Assembly (NCBI GenBank): GCA_002340325.1
Contig: DDLV01000140.1
Coordinates: 1-33,182, forward strand
Length of the DNA stretch: 33,182 nt
Source of the DNA: Glaciecola sp. UBA2563
GTDB taxonomy: Bacteria > Pseudomonadota > Gammaproteobacteria > Enterobacterales > Alteromonadaceae
Direction of reading: 5' to 3'
Part shown: in pieces, positions 31,053 to 33,182 of the stretch
Layout: the number at the start of each line of letters is the position of its first letter
Numbering within the stretch: the first letter of the stretch is position 1
Position numbers and translations under genes: made by a program
The notes under the pieces: generated by a model
Database searches by the model: none
What the model saw: the letters and a program-made list of their open reading frames with translations, nothing else
Told to the model about the DNA's origin: nothing

Positions 31053-32375
31053 ATGGCTGCGCCGATTATCTACCCCCAAACAAATCCGAAAGCCACCGAG
31101 CAGCTCAATATTGTCAGTGGTAATGGGGTCTATGTCTATGATGATAAAGGAAAACGATATTTAGAAGGCATGTCAGGATTGTGGTCGGCATCTTTGGGGT
31201 ATGGGAATGAAGAGCTCATTCAGGCTGCAAATGACCAGCTACATAAGCTGTCGTTTGCCCCACTTTTTGGTGGAAAAACTCACGAGCCAGCCATGCAGTT
31301 ATCGCATGCACTCGCCGAAATCGTACCCATCAAAAACGCTAAATTCTTTTTTGGTAACAGTGGTAGTGATGCCAACGATACAATCTTAAAAATACTTCGC
31401 TACTATAACCACGTAGAAGGACGACCTGAAAAGAAAAAGATTATTTCCCGTCATCGCGGCTATCATGGCGTGACAATGTCAAGTACGTGTTTAACTGGAT
31501 TACCTGCGCTTCATCAAAATTTTAATTTGCCTATTGAGGAATTAGGTATTTTGCATACTGACTGCCCACATTACTATCGCGAACAACAAAAAGGTGAAAC
31601 AGAAGAACAGTTCTGTGAGCGACTCATAAACAACATTAAGCGTTTAATAGAAAAAGAAGGCGCGGAAACGATTGCAGCATTTATCGCTGAGCCTATTAGC
31701 GGTGCGGGTGGGGTTGTGGTGCCGCCTCGAGGGTATTTCGACAAGTTGCAGCCGCTGTTGGCTGCTAATGACATCATGCTCATTGCTGATGAAGTAATAA
31801 CGGGATTTGGTCGAACTGGCCAAGCGTTCGGCTGCAATACCTTTGACATCAAACCGCAATTGTTGACCTTGGCAAAAGCGATGTCAGCATCTTACTTACC
31901 AATAAGTGCATCAGTTGTATCTGATGAAATTTACCAAGCACTCGTCGAACCCGCTAATGAAGTAGGGGTGTTCGGTCATGGATATACATATTCAGGGCAT
32001 CCTGTGTGTGCAGCAGTGGCGTCAAAAACGCTTGAAATATACAAGCGTGATAACCTTTTTGGTTATGCGCATTATTGTGGGGAATATTTTCAGCAACAAC
32101 TTAACAAACTTGCACCTCTTGACACGATTGGTGAAGTGAGAGGAAAAGGAATGATAGCAGCGCTTGAGGTTGTGTCAGATAAAGATAAACGCACGCCAGC
32201 GCCTGATATCGCTGGAAAAATTGCTAATGCTTGTCTTGAACATGGTTTACTGGTCAGACAGATTTACGGTAATACGATTGCATTGTGTCCACCACTGGTC
32301 ATCACATACGCGCAAGTTGACGAACTTGTAGATAAATTAAAGCGGTCAATATTGATGGTGATTCGAGGAAGGTAA
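31053..32375 (+). CDS. Class III pyridoxal-phosphate aminotransferase
   Basis: Omega-amino-acid or amine:pyruvate-type aminotransferase (440 residues). Motifs: EGMSGLWSASLGYG near the start, FGNSGSDANDT for cofactor phosphate, RHRGYHGVT, AEPISGAGGVVVPP, IADEVITGFGRTG with D246, and the Schiff-base lysine K275 in LTLAKAMSASY; GHGYTYSGHPVCAA follows. It fits the group acting on beta-alanine, gamma-aminobutyrate, putrescine or similar amines with pyruvate; the exact donor is unknown. Strong Shine-Dalgarno AAGGAG. It is divergent from ggt and convergent with the AraC-type regulator, which may or may not control it. Confidence 0.9.
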   Translation: MAAPIIYPQTNPKATEQLNIVSGNGVYVYDDKGKRYLEGMSGLWSASLGYGNEELIQAANDQLHKLSFAPLFGGKTHEPAMQLSHALAEIVPIKNAKFFFGNSGSDANDTILKILRYYNHVEGRPEKKKIISRHRGYHGVTMSSTCLTGLPALHQNFNLPIEELGILHTDCPHYYREQQKGETEEQFCERLINNIKRLIEKEGAETIAAFIAEPISGAGGVVVPPRGYFDKLQPLLAANDIMLIADEVITGFGRTGQAFGCNTFDIKPQLLTLAKAMSASYLPISASVVSDEIYQALVEPANEVGVFGHGYTYSGHPVCAAVASKTLEIYKRDNLFGYAHYCGEYFQQQLNKLAPLDTIGEVRGKGMIAALEVVSDKDKRTPAPDIAGKIANACLEHGLLVRQIYGNTIALCPPLVITYAQVDELVDKLKRSILMVIRGR

Positions 32376-32403
32376 CCCGAGACTTCATCTAAAACCTGAT
32401 GTG

Positions 32404-33182
32404 TTAAATCTGTTTTCGATATTGACTGGGAATTGTTCCGGACATTGATTTAAAGACTCTGTTAAAGGTTACCAATGAAGAAAAACCGCTATTTAATCCA
32501 ATCGCTAGTATGCTTGTTTCGTTATCCGAATTTTCTTTTAAGAGACGTTTGGCAAAGTCTACACGGTGTTGATTAATAAAGTGATTAAAATTGGGTGATC
32601 CAAACTGTCTTCTAATAACTCGGCTTATTTTGTATTCAGATTCATTTAGCTGTCTCGCCAAATCTGCTAATTTTATACTGTTAGATAAAAATATCTGTTC
32701 TTCATTCATCAGTGATTTTATCTGTTGAGCCAAGAATAAATCGTCTTCATTGACAGCTACCAGTTCGGTTCGATTCGTGTTTTGAACGACTAACTTCGTT
32801 CTATTCTGCAGATATAATATTCGTTCTATAGCAACTAAAATCATTGTTGCAGACGACACCATAACCCATGGAAATATGACCGATTGTAATTCGCTAGGTA
32901 CGAACAACTTCAGAAACACAGTTGAGTTCATAACAGCGATGAAAAATGCACTTGCGAAGATGATACTTTGTTGTTTTTCACAACTTGATTTTGTTGAAAA
33001 TCCGCGTAATGACTCCCAAAAAGACAACAATATAATAGTGGACGAAAGCAATTTAGTGCTTTCATTCAGCGCCTGCTTAAATTGCAACATAATGGTCGGC
33101 GTAATACTGTCTAAAAGACTAGCTGCTTGCACAAATTGCCATGCCTCATTCAGCATGACCATAATTGCAATCAAACCTGCCA
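32404..33182 (-). CDS. AraC-type regulator with membrane N-terminus (cut by window end)
   Basis: The C-terminal 90 residues form an AraC/XylS double helix-turn-helix (LADLARQLNESEYKISRVIRRQFG, then SILAIGLNSGFSSLVTFNRVFKSMSGTIPSQYRKQ). The visible N-terminal part has several hydrophobic segments (for example FASAFFIAVMNSTVFLKLF and VIFPWVMVSSATMILVAIERILYL), so this is an integral-membrane regulator. The frame is open to the window edge and the first ATG or TTG codons seen are mid-helix, so the 5' end is outside. It is convergent with the aminotransferase (28 bases between stops). The signal it senses is unknown. Confidence 0.88.
   Translation of the reverse strand, partial: AGLIAIMVMLNEAWQFVQAASLLDSITPTIMLQFKQALNESTKLLSSTIILLSFWESLRGFSTKSSCEKQQSIIFASAFFIAVMNSTVFLKLFVPSELQSVIFPWVMVSSATMILVAIERILYLQNRTKLVVQNTNRTELVAVNEDDLFLAQQIKSLMNEEQIFLSNSIKLADLARQLNESEYKISRVIRRQFGSPNFNHFINQHRVDFAKRLLKENSDNETSILAIGLNSGFSSLVTFNRVFKSMSGTIPSQYRKQI

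Noticed and set aside
1..33182. CRISPR array, insertion sequence, prophage or defence system
   Set aside because: No spaced direct repeats, transposase, phage structural or recognised defence genes were found on either strand.

Overview
The window looks like chromosomal DNA of a marine gammaproteobacterium of the order Alteromonadales (Alteromonas/Glaciecola/Pseudoalteromonas-like). I base this on the AT-rich composition and on two gene orders I know from gammaproteobacteria: uvrY-uvrC-pgsA followed by tRNA Gly-Cys-Leu, and ccoNOQP-ccoHIS-(TauE-like)-fnr-uspE-ttcA. The genus is inference. No phage, insertion sequence, CRISPR array or plasmid gene was seen.

Layout. (1) 1-3970: the 3' tip of a tRNA (probably Ser), the GacA/UvrY response regulator, UvrC, PgsA, then a strong stable-RNA-type promoter and tRNA-Gly(GCC), tRNA-Cys(GCA) and tRNA-Leu(UAA). 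(2) 3971-6610: an accessory-looking gap with about 1 kb lacking an intact gene (inverted repeats and one possible decayed reading frame), then a secreted pectate-lyase-like beta-helix protein closed by an intrinsic terminator. (3) 6677-10335: a tight plus-strand operon of mercaptopyruvate/thiosulfate sulfurtransferase, LysE-type exporter, unknown membrane protein, Bax-like glucosaminidase and a DUF2987-type periplasmic protein. (4) 10323-21082, minus strand, read from the right: ccoNOQP (cbb3 oxidase), terminator, ccoH-ccoI-ccoS, a TauE/DsbD_2-type membrane protein and fnr, terminator, then uspE, ttcA and rssA. An FNR-box-like site lies between ccoN and a divergent unknown gene. (5) 21298-24790: that unknown anchored protein, two bacterioferritin subunits with complementary defects behind a Fur-like box, a Kef-type antiporter, and a 66-residue possible HTH protein with near-consensus promoter and a terminator that runs into its coding end. 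(6) 24913-33182: alpha/beta hydrolase plus Baeyer-Villiger monooxygenase (probable ketone-to-ester-to-acid pair), a lipoprotein D-aminoacylase-like amidohydrolase, a lipoprotein gamma-glutamyltransferase, a class III aminotransferase, and a membrane-anchored AraC-type regulator cut by the window end.

How they work together. The middle block is a low-oxygen respiration unit: FNR senses oxygen, cbb3 oxidase respires at low oxygen, and CcoH/I/S with the TauE-like protein assemble and supply copper. The bacterioferritin pair stores iron. The right-hand block handles amino-acid derivatives, glutathione-type peptides and ketones. No clearly new multi-gene system was found. The best leads are the unknown gene sharing the cco control region, the small possible HTH gene, the bacterioferritin pair, the monooxygenase/hydrolase pair and the gap after the tRNA-Leu gene.
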